From NCBI GenBank assembly GCA_003117195.1, contig BDSI01000011.1, positions 224,901-288,900 of the forward strand: a stretch of DNA of 64,000 nucleotides, written 5' to 3'. This DNA is from Eudorina sp. 2006-703-Eu-15. Its lineage: Eukaryota; Chlorophyta; Chlorophyceae; Chlamydomonadales; Volvocaceae. Every line of letters begins with the position of its first letter. Position 1 is the first letter of the stretch. The position numbers and the translations under genes were made by a program. The notes under the pieces are model-generated. The model saw only the letters and a list, made by a program, of their open reading frames with translations, did no database searches and had not been told where the DNA came from. Of the stretch, positions 35,101 through 45,091 are shown piece by piece.

Positions 35101-38100
35101 GCGATGTACAACAGCGACGACAACGCGCTGATCGCCGCGCCCACGGGCAGCGGCAAGACCATCTGCGCCGAGTTCGCCATCCTGCGCATGCTGTCGCGGG
35201 CGGCGGAGGGCAAGTGCACCGCCAGGTGGGTGGGTGAGAGCGTGCGGGCGTGGAGGGGGGCTGCGGGCAGTCCTTGGCGCACACCAACGACGTCGTCGTC
35301 GGCCGCCCGGACTCTTCGCGCTTTCTCGGTCTGTACATGTCCCGGTATCCCCTCTCTCCCGGCCCGGCCGCGCCGCCGCGTGCATCTCATTTCCCGCTGT
35401 CTTGATCCCCTCTACCCCTCTACCCCTCTCTCCCGCCCCCCCCCCGCCCTCCCCCCCCCCTCAGGTGCGTCTACATCGCGCCCCACGAGTCCCTGGCCCG
35501 GGACGTGGCGGTGGCCTGGACCGCCAAGTTCGGCGACGGCCTGGGGGTGGAGGTGGCGCAGCTGACGGGCGACACCTCCGCGGACCTGAAGCTGCTGGAG
35601 CGCGGCAACATCGTGGTGGCGACGCCGCAGCAGTGGGACGTGATGAGCCGGCGGTGGAAGCAGCGCAAGAACGTCAAGGACGTGGCGCTGTTCATCGTGG
35701 ACGAGCTGCACCTGATCGGGGGGCCCAAGGGGCCCACCCTGGAGGTCATCACCTCGCGCATGAGGTACATCTCCAGCCAGCAGGACAGGTGCGTGGCTGG
35801 GAGTGGGACTGGGGAGGGTGGGCTGGGACCAGGGTGGGGCGGGGATGGGTATCGGTTGGTTGCCCTTTTGCGGTTTCGCTGTCTTTGTTGACAAAGGGGT
35901 GGATGGGGCGGGTGGGATGGGCGGTGGGGCGGATGGGGCGAGTGGGATGGGCGGTGGGGCGGATGGGGCGGCAGACACCGACCACCCAACATGTGTTCAC
36001 ACCCTCCAGTTTCCTACATCCCCTGCCCTCCCCGTCCCTCCCCTCCTGCGGCGGTCCCTCAGGCCCATCCGTATCGTGGGCCTCTGCCACTCCGCCGCCA
36101 ACGCCAAGGACCTGGGCGACTGGATCGGCGCCACCGCGCACGGCCTCTTCAACTTCCCGCCCGGCTCCCGCCCCGTGCCGCTGGAGGTGCACGTGCTGGG
36201 CTTCGACATCACCAACTTCGAGGCGCGCATGCAGGCCATGTCGCGACCCACCTACACCGCCATCTGCACCCACGCCGCCGGCCAGAAGCCCGCGCTGGTG
36301 TTCGTGCCCACGCGCAAGCACGCGCGGCTGGCGGCGCTGGACCTGCTCACCTACGCGGCGGCGGACGGGTAAGGGAAAGGGTGTGGGGCCGGCGCGGTTT
36401 CGCTGGTTTAATAACGTAAAGAGGGGGGGGGCCGGGCCCGCGGTGGTCGGTGAGGGTGAGGGCCAGGGGCTGAGGCCAGCCACGGAGGTGAGGGAGGGGT
36501 GTTCCTCGGGATGGTCACATAAACAGTCAATAGGAAGAGGGTGGCCTGCTGTGTACCCTATCCGGTGGCCGTATGGGACTTCGAGCGCCGCCGCACCGCC
36601 ACTTGGCAACGACCCGGGCTTTTCCCCCACCCTTTGACTTCCGCGCGCCGCTCCCCACCTCCCTCCCTCCCTCCCTCCCTCGCCTTACTCTTTACTCCCG
36701 ATCCACCTGTGCGAGTCTCCTCTGCCCAGTGCCCACCAAATCGCACGCCCTCTCCCGCCTCTCCGCGCAACACACATCCGTAACCCACCCGCCCGCGTCT
36801 CCCCTCCCCCGCGCTCCCCAGCCCTTTCATCCACCCGTGCACCCGTAACCCCCTTACCCCAACTCCACCCACCCCACCCCACCCCACCCCCGACGCCCGA
36901 CGCCCGACAGCGAGCCCCTCAAGTTCTGCGCCGCCTCCGAGGCCGACCTGGCGCCCTACCTCCCCCGCGTCCGCGACGCGGCGCTGCGGCACTCCCTGCA
37001 GTACGGCGTGGGCTTCTGCCACGAGACCATGCCCGCCTCCGACCAGCAGGTGGTGCGGCTGCTGTTCGACAGCGGCGCCATCCAGGTGCTGGTGGTGACT
37101 GCGGCCATGTGCTGGGGGCTGGGCAACACGGTGGCGCACCTGGTGGTGGTGGCGGGCACGCAGTACTACGACGGCAGCGGGCTGGGCGCGTCGGACTACC
37201 CCATCACGGACCTGATCCAGATGATCGGGAGGGCCAGCAGGCCGCAGGTGAGGCGGGGCGGGGCGGGGCCGGGCGCGGGGGGCCGTTCGGGGGGGGGAAG
37301 AGGGAGGAGGCAGGCGAAGTCGAAGTATTACATCTCCTGGGTACTCACAGACCCTGCCTTCCCTACCTCCCTCACTCTCCTCCCAGTCAGCGCAGTTCCT
37401 CGTCGCCTTACCTTACCAATGCCCCCCGCCCATCCCCTCTCCCGTTTCCCCCCCCCCCCAGGTTGACGAGTGCGGCAAGGTGGTGCTGATGTGCGCCTCC
37501 CACCGCAAGGAGTACTACAAGCGCTTCCTGCTGGAGCCGCTGCCCGTGGAGAGCCACCTGGACCACTACCTGCACGACCACTTTGTGGCCGAGATCGTCA
37601 CCAAGACCATCGAGAACAAACAGGTGGGTTGCGGCCCCAGTGAAACCCTGGACCGACCAAGGACCAGAACCACAGGACCGCCGTTGCGGTCCCAAATGCC
37701 TCCCCTCCGCCTCTCAGCGTGCACACGCCCTAGGAACCCCACTGGATCGCCGCATCGAAAGCGCTGCCCTCCAACCCGCCAACGTTTCCGCTGGGGCGCC
37801 CCCTTTTCCCTTCCCTTGGGGCCTCCCTTCCGCTCCCGCTTACTGTACCTGTCCCCGCCTCCCCCGCCTATCGCGGTCCTTCCTCGCAGGACGCCGTGGA
37901 CTACCTGACCTGGACGTTCTACTACCGGCGACTGGCCCAGAACCCCAACTACTACAACATGGCGGGGGTGAGCCACCGGCACCTGTCCGACCACCTGTCG
38001 GAGCTGGTGGAGAACACCCTCAGCGACCTGGAGACGAGCAAGGTGGGGGCCGTGGGGGCCATGTGTGGGTAGGTGGGTCAGATGGAGAGGCAGCCAAGGG

Positions 38101-41100
38101 AGGTGGTCCGTGTATACCATGGCTGGCATGTGTGTCTCTTATTTCTTATCCTATCCTACCTATCTACTACGTTTTCCAATTCCCCACGCACCAGCCCTCC
38201 CTGGGCTGGCTGCTGCTGCTGCTGCCCTTGTCGATCCTGCCTGCCGCCCGCTCCTCACCTCTCCTCATCTCTCCTCATGTCTCCTCATCTCTCCTCACCG
38301 CTCCTGTCCTGTCCTGTCCTGCGCGGCTCTCAGGTGATCGCCATTGAGGACGACATGGAGCTGTCGCCCCTCAACCTGGGCATGATCGCCGCCTACTACC
38401 ACATCTCCTACACCACCATCGAGCTCTTCGCCGCCTCGCTGGCGGCCAAGACCAAGATCAAGGGGCTGCTGGAGATCCTCACGAACGCGAGCGGTGGGTG
38501 CGAGAGGGTTGGAGAGGGGAAAGGGGAGAAGGGCGTGGAAGGAGGGGGAGAGGGGGCGGACGGACGACCTCGCGGGATCGCGGAGCGACGCGTGGGATGC
38601 TGCAGTATACTTCTCCCCCTCCCCAACCTGCAGTTTAAGTATGTCTACCAATTTTCTATACCCCCCGGGACCCCCCCTCCTTCACCGGACCTTTGCTCTG
38701 ACACTCAGCGCAACTTGAACATGTCCACAGGCTCCATATAACCCGCCTCCCGCACCATGCTCCTAAACCATTCCTCCTCCTCCTCCCCCCCTGGCGCGGC
38801 CTCCTGCCCGCTCTCTCCCTTCAGAGTTCGACGGTATGGAGGTCCGCCCCGGCGAGGAGACGGCGGTGCAGAAGCTGCTGGCGCACGCCCCCGTGGCGGT
38901 CACCCAGCCGCGCTACACGGACCCGCACTGCAAGGCCAACGCGCTGCTGCAGGCGCACTTCAGCCGCACCCCGCTGGGCGGTGACCTGGCGCTGGACCAG
39001 CGGGAGGTGGTGCGGGAGAGCGTGCGGCTGCTGCAGGTGCGGGCAGGGGAGGGGGAGGGAGGGATGGGCGCGGAGGCGCTGCCGGTGAAAGGGGGCGGGG
39101 AGGGAGGGCGCGGCCGCGGCGCTGGGTCTCTGGGTCGGGAGTCCTCTTTCTTACCCTTGAGGATGATGCTCATGAGCATGAGGTAGGCGGGCTTGGAGGA
39201 AAGGGGTGACCAGATTCGGCGACGTTTCGCGGTTCCGCTGTCTTGATTGACATGGGAGGGGTGTCCAGATCCGGTCAGTTGGTCGGGTCTTCTTTCCGGC
39301 CCTACACCCGGTAGTCGTCTCCACCCTTCTTTGCGTGGGTGTCCCCTCTTCCAGCACTCCCGGGTTCGTTTCTGAGTCTGCTTGTCCGTGTTACCCCTCC
39401 ATACACCCTCCCGGGTTCGTGTCTGGGTCTTGGGTTTCCTTTTCAACGCCCGCACTTCCCCCGCACCCCCGCAGGCCATTGTGGATGTGATCGCGAGCAA
39501 CGGCTGGCTGTCCCCCGCGCTGGCGGCCATGGAGATGAGCCAGATGGTGACACAGGTACGGAGGGTGGGCGGGGGGCGATGTAGTGGGTGGGGGGCGCGG
39601 TGGCTGCGTTGTGCTGTCGGTTCCGCAGCTCAAGTGAGCGGGTGATGGCAGGTAAGGGGTTCTTGTGTAGTGTCCGACATGCGGGGACGAGGAAGGGAGG
39701 CCGCTCCCCTCGTTGCCTCGCGCACTGCTGCCCTCACCGCACATGGCCCCGGGAGTCCCTCCTACATCACACCCTCCAAACCCGCCGTCCTAACTCGCCT
39801 GCCCCGTCCTCATCCCCGCCCCATCATCCGGCCACTGTACTGCTGTTGTACTCCACCACCGGGTCGTCTTTACCCTCGCAGTCTGCGCGGTTTGTGTGAC
39901 AGCCTACTAAATCGCGACAACCCGTCGCGATGCTGATCCCCTCGCCCCTGTCCACCCCACCTCCCACCTCGGTGTAGGCCCTGTGGGACAAGGACAGCCC
40001 ACTGCTGCAGCTGCCCCACGTGACCCCCGATGTGGCGGCCCGGCTGGAGGCGGCGGGCTGCTCCTCCGTCTTCGAGCTGCTGGAGATGGCGGACGAGCCG
40101 CGGCGGGAGGCGCTGGGGGCGGCGGTCAGCGAGGCGCAGCTGAACGAGATCGCGGCGGTGGCCAACCGGTACCCGGACATCAACGTGAGGGAGGGAGGGA
40201 GGGAGGGAGGGGGGGGCAAGGAGGGGTAAGGGGGACAAGCAGGGGTGGGGTGCTCTTTTGCGGTTCCGCTATCTGATCGACGCAAGGCGGGTATGGCGTC
40301 TCCGGGTTTCGGTTTTTCGCTGCCTTGTCCACTGAAGAGGAATGGGGGCCTAGAAGGGGTCTGGAGGGCCTTTGCGGGTTCGGCAGCCCTCCGGGAGAGC
40401 ACGGGTTTGGAGTCGTCGTCCGGGTATTGGATTTCCCGCATCAGGGCATGGTTCAGGTTTCGGATCTGGGTGTATTGATAACAGTAACAATAATAATAAG
40501 AAGAAGACCGCCCCGCGTTGCTCGTCCATTCTCTTCCCCCACGTAGGTGTCGTACGAGGTGATTGGTGCCGACGAGGCGGTCCTCCCCGGCGAGGCGGTG
40601 ACGGTGGCGGTCTCCCTGGAGCGTGAGCTGGACGAGGAGGCGGGCGGCGAGGTGGGCCCTGTGCCCGCGCCCAACTTCCCCGGCCGCCGCGACGAGGGCT
40701 GGTGGCTGGTGGTGGGGGACACGGCCAGCAACAGCCTGCTGGCCATCAAGAGGATCAACCTCGGCAGGGCGGTGAGTGCCGGGCTGAAGAGGCTGGAGGG
40801 GCGGGGTCGGAGGGTCTGGAGGGGGGGATGGGAGGGGCTAATCACACAGACGCAGAGGTGTATGTGCTCAACACCGTTCGATACCCACCACCGCGCCCGA
40901 CCCGTGGTTGCCCCCGGGTCTTCCAACTGCATGCATGCCTTGTCTTATCTCCGCCCTGCGCCGCGCGCCGGCCGCGGCCCCCACTCGTGATTTTCTCCTC
41001 ACCCACGCCGCCCGCCCCAACCTTGCCTCGCCCCGCAGATGCGCACCAAGCTGGAGTTTTCCGCCCCTCCGGGGGGCGCAGACGGCAGCGCCCGTCTGAC

Positions 41101-41376
41101 GCTCTACTTCATGTGCGACAGCTGGCTGGGGTGCGACCAGGAGTACGACATCACCCTCAAGGTGTGTATGTGTGTTTAGTTGGTCCGGCGGAAGCGTGCA
41201 AGGGGCGTGACCGCACCTTGGGTGTGTGGGATTGTATGTATTAGGTCAGCACCCCGCGCCTGCGCCATCCTCCCCTTCTAACCCCCATCCCCCAATTCTC
41301 CATTCCTACCTCCCCCCGCCCGCATACTAATTCGCTGACTCAGGTGGCTCCCAACGACGACGCGATGGAGCAGTAG
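20125..41376 (+). CDS. BRR2: Pre-mRNA splicing helicase BRR2 (U5 snRNP 200 kDa)
   Basis: Complete DExH helicase that unwinds U4/U6 snRNA during spliceosome activation. 41 exons, all GT-AG, sum 6501 nt, 2166 aa (human 2136): 20125-20190, 20796-20888, 21129-21302, 22595-22687, 22976-23149, 23559-23648, 23957-24028, 24334-24474, 24844-24953, 25250-25574, 25824-26043, 26459-26577, 27121-27312, 27772-27861, 28252-28334, 28726-28861, 29075-29236, 29546-29671, 29931-30102, 30523-30662, 31119-31235, 31367-31456, 31761-31894, 32188-32305, 32679-32898, 33228-33363, 33692-33827, 34185-34360, 34953-35225, 35465-35788, 36063-36368, 36911-37247, 37462-37623, 37890-38042, 38334-38493, 38825-39036, 39475-39555, 39978-40184, 40547-40771, 41039-41161, 41344-41376. 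First cassette: APTGAGKT (517-524), DEIH (630-633), SAT (667-669), QMMGRAGRP (866-874), Sec63 unit from about 996. Second cassette: APTGSGKT (1364-1371), DELH (1472-1475), but SAT is replaced by HSA and motif VI is QMIGRASRP (1706-1714); second Sec63 unit from about 1821. Nuclear. The short N-terminal exons 1-2 were placed by match to plant BRR2. Confidence 0.95.
21303..22594 (+). other. BRR2 intron 3 (largest, 1292 bases)
   Basis: GT-AG intron between exons 3 and 4, about three to five times the size of most others in the gene. Its internal minus-strand frames show no recognisable domain. Confidence 0.8.
24700..24843. repeat. CA-rich tract in BRR2 intron 8
   Basis: Imperfect CACACACGCACA repeats with a repeated CATTCGTTCACACA unit, running up to the exon 9 acceptor; includes a CGGGCGGGTTTCTTTTCTA fragment that recurs in other introns. 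Confidence 0.7.
26946..27084. repeat. Two tandem minisatellites in BRR2 intron 12
   Basis: First, a 21-base unit beginning GCCCACCCATGCTACAG, repeated twice without change (26946-26966, 26967-26987). Then eight copies of a 12-base unit CCCACCCTTCCT (26989-27084), the last with one change. They lie just upstream of the exon 13 acceptor and enlarge the pyrimidine tract. Confidence 0.9.
28177..28223 (+). repeat. Intron-end repeat fragment in BRR2 intron 14
   Basis: GCTCTGGCAGCAGCGC, then a TTTGAAAATGTCCACCAATT stretch, about 30-70 bases before the exon 15 acceptor. A near copy is at 28942-28994 in intron 16; shorter copies occur in introns 15, 24 and 35. Confidence 0.7.
28942..28994 (+). repeat. 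Intron-end repeat fragment in BRR2 intron 16
   Basis: Near copy of the fragment at 28177-28223, including GTCTACCAATTTCCCATAC, upstream of the exon 17 acceptor. Confidence 0.7.
32601..32624 (+). repeat. Intron-end repeat fragment in BRR2 intron 24
   Basis: TGTCTACCAATTTTCTATAT, the same 3'-end motif as in introns 14, 16 and 35. Confidence 0.65.
35870..35900 (+). repeat. Dispersed GCGGTTTCGCTG repeat in BRR2 intron 30
   Basis: GCGGTTTCGCTGTCTTTGTT followed by GACAAAGGGG. Related copies: 17199-17230, 34578-34605, 39228-39261 and 40253-40291. Confidence 0.6.
38641..38662 (+). repeat. Intron-end repeat fragment in BRR2 intron 35
   Basis: ATGTCTACCAATTTTCTATA, nearly identical to the copy in intron 24 about 6 kb away. 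Confidence 0.65.
39228..39261 (+). repeat. Dispersed GCGGTTYCGCTG repeat in BRR2 intron 36
   Basis: GCGGTTCCGCTGTCTTGATT then GACATGGGAGG. Same orientation as the other copies. Confidence 0.6.
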
Positions 41377-42557
41377 CTGCCCTGCGAGTACTGCTGGCAG
41401 TAGCCGCCGCGGCGCAGGGAAATTACTGCCCATTTCTACCACTCGTGTTTTGTTCGTGGTGATGTCCAGAAGGGTGCTGAACACAGCACAGTCGGCCAAA
41501 CGTTAGCTGATCTGTTGGGTAGGGGTAGGCTGTATGGGATAAGGGACAGCATTTGCCTCCTGCGAGATGCTTCGTAGGGAAGGCGAGGAAGGGAGGGTGT
41601 GTGGTGTGGTGCTGCGTTGTAGGCGCCTGTACGGGTGTGTGTGAGCGCGTGTGCGTGTGACAAGCGTCGCCCGGGAAGCTGCTACTGTGAGGATGCGGTG
41701 ACGGTTGAAGAGCCGAGCGGACCCGCTGGGAGGGGTGGGAATGATGGATGAAGATGGGCATGGGGAGAGTTGATCCGTTGGCGAACGGCGGCTCGCCTGT
41801 GGGCTGCGCGCCTGCGGCGCGTTCGGGGCCACCTGATGTACACTGCGCGTTTCTGTACAGAATGAGCATTGATGGGAATACCTGCAGGACGCGGCCAAGT
41901 TGTCGCGGGTGGTCGGCGGACCCATATCTCAGTTGTCGTGCGAATGTTCCCACATTGCCGATTACTTGGGGACGAACATGCAGTCGATCTTCAGGGCAGC
42001 TTGTTGAATATTGTATAATGTTTTGATATGGGCTGAGCCGGGCCTTGCCGCTTTTCCTGTGGGAAGACTCCTGCCGATTCCTAGGTACTATCGTTATGTT
42101 ACGCTCTCGCCAGGTGCGCGGTAGTTGCCTGGATTCGGATCATTGGCGCCGATCGGGAGACCGCAGTGGTGCCCCAGAAAAACCCATCAACTGGCAGGGC
42201 AGCAAGGCAGCCCCGCACCACCACATCGCGGAAACAGGGGAGAACCACCACCACAGCCAGGAAAGCCAGCCAGACACAGTTGTATCCAAGGGTCTAGTTC
42301 CAGCCCAGCTGTGATTGAAACTTGTGTCGTTCAGTTCGACGAACCCCGCCCCCTGCTGCTGGGGCACCTGATGCCAGAACATCTGCTGCTAAATTGATTG
42401 CTGGAGCCCCTGGTGCTGCTCGAGTGCCTGTTGCAGGGGTATGTGCTGCTGCAGGAGATGAAACCAAGCAGGATCCACACTCGCTGGCTTGAACAGGCCG
42501 CTCGGAAGACCATTGGCCACAGTCAGGCCACGTAGCCCGTACAGGTGTATCGCTGCA

Positions 42558-42830
42558 CTACCCAGCATCCCAGGATGCACTGCTAGGGGGCTGTTGTGAC
42601 TCAACAAGAAGCGCCGCGAGCTGCAGGTCAATAACACCCATGGGCGCATTAAGTTGCAATGTTATATGGCCCGAAGGAGGCACCCAGGTCATCTCGCTCC
42701 TGGGCTGCTCGACTGCGTCGTGCACCTTATCGTCCATGGCGGCGATGGCTGCCCTGGTGGCCGTCTTCTGGGACTCGAGCTCACGCGCGCGTTTCTCTGC
42801 AGCCTGCAGCTGCGACGTAAGCGCAGCCGC
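42558..42830 (-). CDS. Possible terminal exon of an unrecognised coiled-coil protein
   Basis: A minus-strand exon candidate that follows a good acceptor (GAGACCTTGCAG) and ends at a TAG. It would encode about 90 residues, starting AAALTSQLQAAEKRARELES, which has a coiled-coil pattern, and continuing with HITLQLNAPMGVIDLQLAAL. Upstream exons are not settled: protein-like minus-strand stretches at about 43020-43330 and 43420-43560 may belong to the same gene, but stops separate them and no donor is convincing. It may equally be a decayed gene. No known family recognised. Confidence 0.3.
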   Translation of the reverse strand, partial: AAALTSQLQAAEKRARELESQKTATRAAIAAMDDKVHDAVEQPRSEMTWVPPSGHITLQLNAPMGVIDLQLAALLVESQQPPSSASWDAG

Positions 42831-43007
42831 CTGCAAGGTCTCGCGCCGCGTGCAGCATGACGCGCGGTCACTGGGGCTCACGTGCGCACACCCTGGCGGC
42901 ATCACCATGGCAGGCAGGGCACCGTTGGGAGCTCCCGTTCCCGCTCATCAAGCAACTGCAGTCGGGACGAACGAGGCGTGGCTCGGCAAGACAGCCCCCG
43001 TTATTAA

Positions 43008-43030
43008 ATGTAACCGTTACAAGGTGGACC
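43008..43030 (+). repeat. Distant copy of the ACCGTTACAAGG repeat
   Basis: Contains TGTAACCGTTACAAGG followed by TGGACCC, an inverted match to about 3323-3345 some 40 kb away. A small dispersed repeat or transposon end is possible; no transposase is seen nearby. Confidence 0.55.
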
Positions 43031-45091
43031 CGTTACTGTCGTCCAATAGTAGAGACTCCTTAAGGAGATGCGGAGACGGGCGCTCACTGCTCCGGCTTGG
43101 GTGAATGTGAACGGTCCGTCGGATGTGGGTCGGCATCATAACCAGCACCGGCAGCGCGTGCTGCGAAGCAGAGCCATAACATGGCTGCAGTCCGGCGACG
43201 TACTCCAGCAGGGACGAAAAATCATTCTTACAGGAGACACGGCCAGGCACAGGAGAGTCACAGGGTAGGAGTATCAGCTGCCCATACGTGTACAACTGCA
43301 CGGTCAATTCATTCTGCACTGCGAGGCGACACAAGTTATTGCGATGGTGACCGTCGCGCCACGTGAAGGACTGGCTGTGACGGGAACTGTCCAGCTCGGC
43401 CCTGCTAGGTCCGTCCAGCTAGACTACAAATGCTTGGGTGATGCCCAGTCTCGAGGTAGTGGGCAGCTGGTCAAGTCCATCACGGTCCATGGCCAGTGCA
43501 GACAGAATATCCATAGAAGGGACGGCCAGCTCCGACGAGACAGAGACGTCGTCCTGCATCAAGCACGCAACATGCCTGCGACCACCACCGCTCTACCCGG
43601 GCAGGGCAACTCAAAACACACATTCATACCGTTCTGTGGGCGTGTATACAACATGTGCGACATCTGAGGTACGTATGCGACATGCGCATGACGAAACTCG
43701 TGCCCTCCCTGAGCAGGAACAGGTCAACCGGTGCGTCCCGCTATAAACTGTTACGTGACCGCAGACACAGATCGACTAAAGCTATGTCAACTGGGTGCTG
43801 GAAACAGCATGGGTGGCAAAACGCTATGCGGGATCCGTTGACAGCTTGCTCACCGCGCATGCCCAAAGCAAGGCAAGCGCGAGTCCACGGATACTCCAGC
43901 ATCTTGAGGTTGTTAATAATAGAGCAATGGAAACTTGTGTTGTCCAAATCTTGAGTTTGAAAACAATTGACACATGACACAACTCATGAGGGAGTTTCAG
44001 AGTAGAGCTTTATAGAAGGCGTAAGGTAAGAACACGACCACCATCCAAACTATTGCAGAAGGGCCACCCCAAGGACAAAATTCGCTGCAAGTTGGTCGTT
44101 ACCCTGTCGTACGGGATTAGTGAACCAGGTTGAGAGGTTGGGCCGAGAGTTGACACCCAGCTGCCATTTCTCCGCTTGGATTGGTACAGAACTGGTAATT
44201 TAAGAAGACCCCATCTGATCTATCAAGGCCCGTGACCGATCCCTGTAATTCCTTGAAAACCTAATCGGGTGGGCCCCAGCTTGATTTTGGGCTCACGTCA
44301 GGGATTTGCGAAGAAGTTTGTATTTTCACAACAATAACAAACGGCCAGTGCAGCATATCAACTATCCCAAAATTCACCAGCGTCATGAATAATATCAACT
44401 TTGCGTTGTTGTGGGTTCATCCATGAAAGCCCGCCAGATGCTTAGAACTTTGGACCGACTGCAATTAATAATCCCCTAGGATAACTACCTTGATCTCAAT
44501 ATGCACATGCTCATGATTTGAATTCATTAAGTGTTTGTCGATGCAAACTTGCGAGAAAGCTAGGCATAGGACAGTTGAGGTACAGTTATGGTAATGCAGA
44601 AGCGCTTACGAGAACGAAAATATTCAATGAATAAAGGTTATTATACCGTAATCCATAACCGGATTGCCAAGAGATGTCAGGCCTTTGGGGCCAGGGCCTG
44701 GCGGTCCACAACGTTACGGTACTTGTCGGACGATTAACTGGCAACATCAATGGCTTGAGTGCGAACACAAAAATCTACTGCTTCAACACAAGATTCGATC
44801 TTAGGAGGGAGCGTTGACGCATGGCCGTGCGACCATGTGCCGTTTTCAGGTGACAAGAATAATGCTTGGCATCAATTAGGACGAAGCCATCAAGCATCTG
44901 CATCTATATGAGCGCGCATGTGTACCTTAGCCAATCTCTCTACATACGTCCTTTACTTCTGCGATGCTTTCTGCGTCAGTGAGGGAGCTATTTCCGACAG
45001 TCTTCCGGTTATAATTCATACTCCGAAGTGGCATCGGGTGCCCAGCTTTTACCCAAACGACTCAATATTTGGCTGAAGTTTTAATCTGTCG

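Larger units (their letters stand above)
41377..45091. other. Intergenic region between BRR2 and gene C
   Basis: Begins with the BRR2 3' UTR. Contains one doubtful minus-strand exon (42558-42830), one dispersed repeat copy (43008-43030), and from about 43900 to 45090 an AT-rich stretch without any coding signal, lying directly upstream of gene C. Minus-strand frames at 43020-43560 look partly protein-like but are interrupted and cannot be joined with confidence. Confidence 0.4.
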
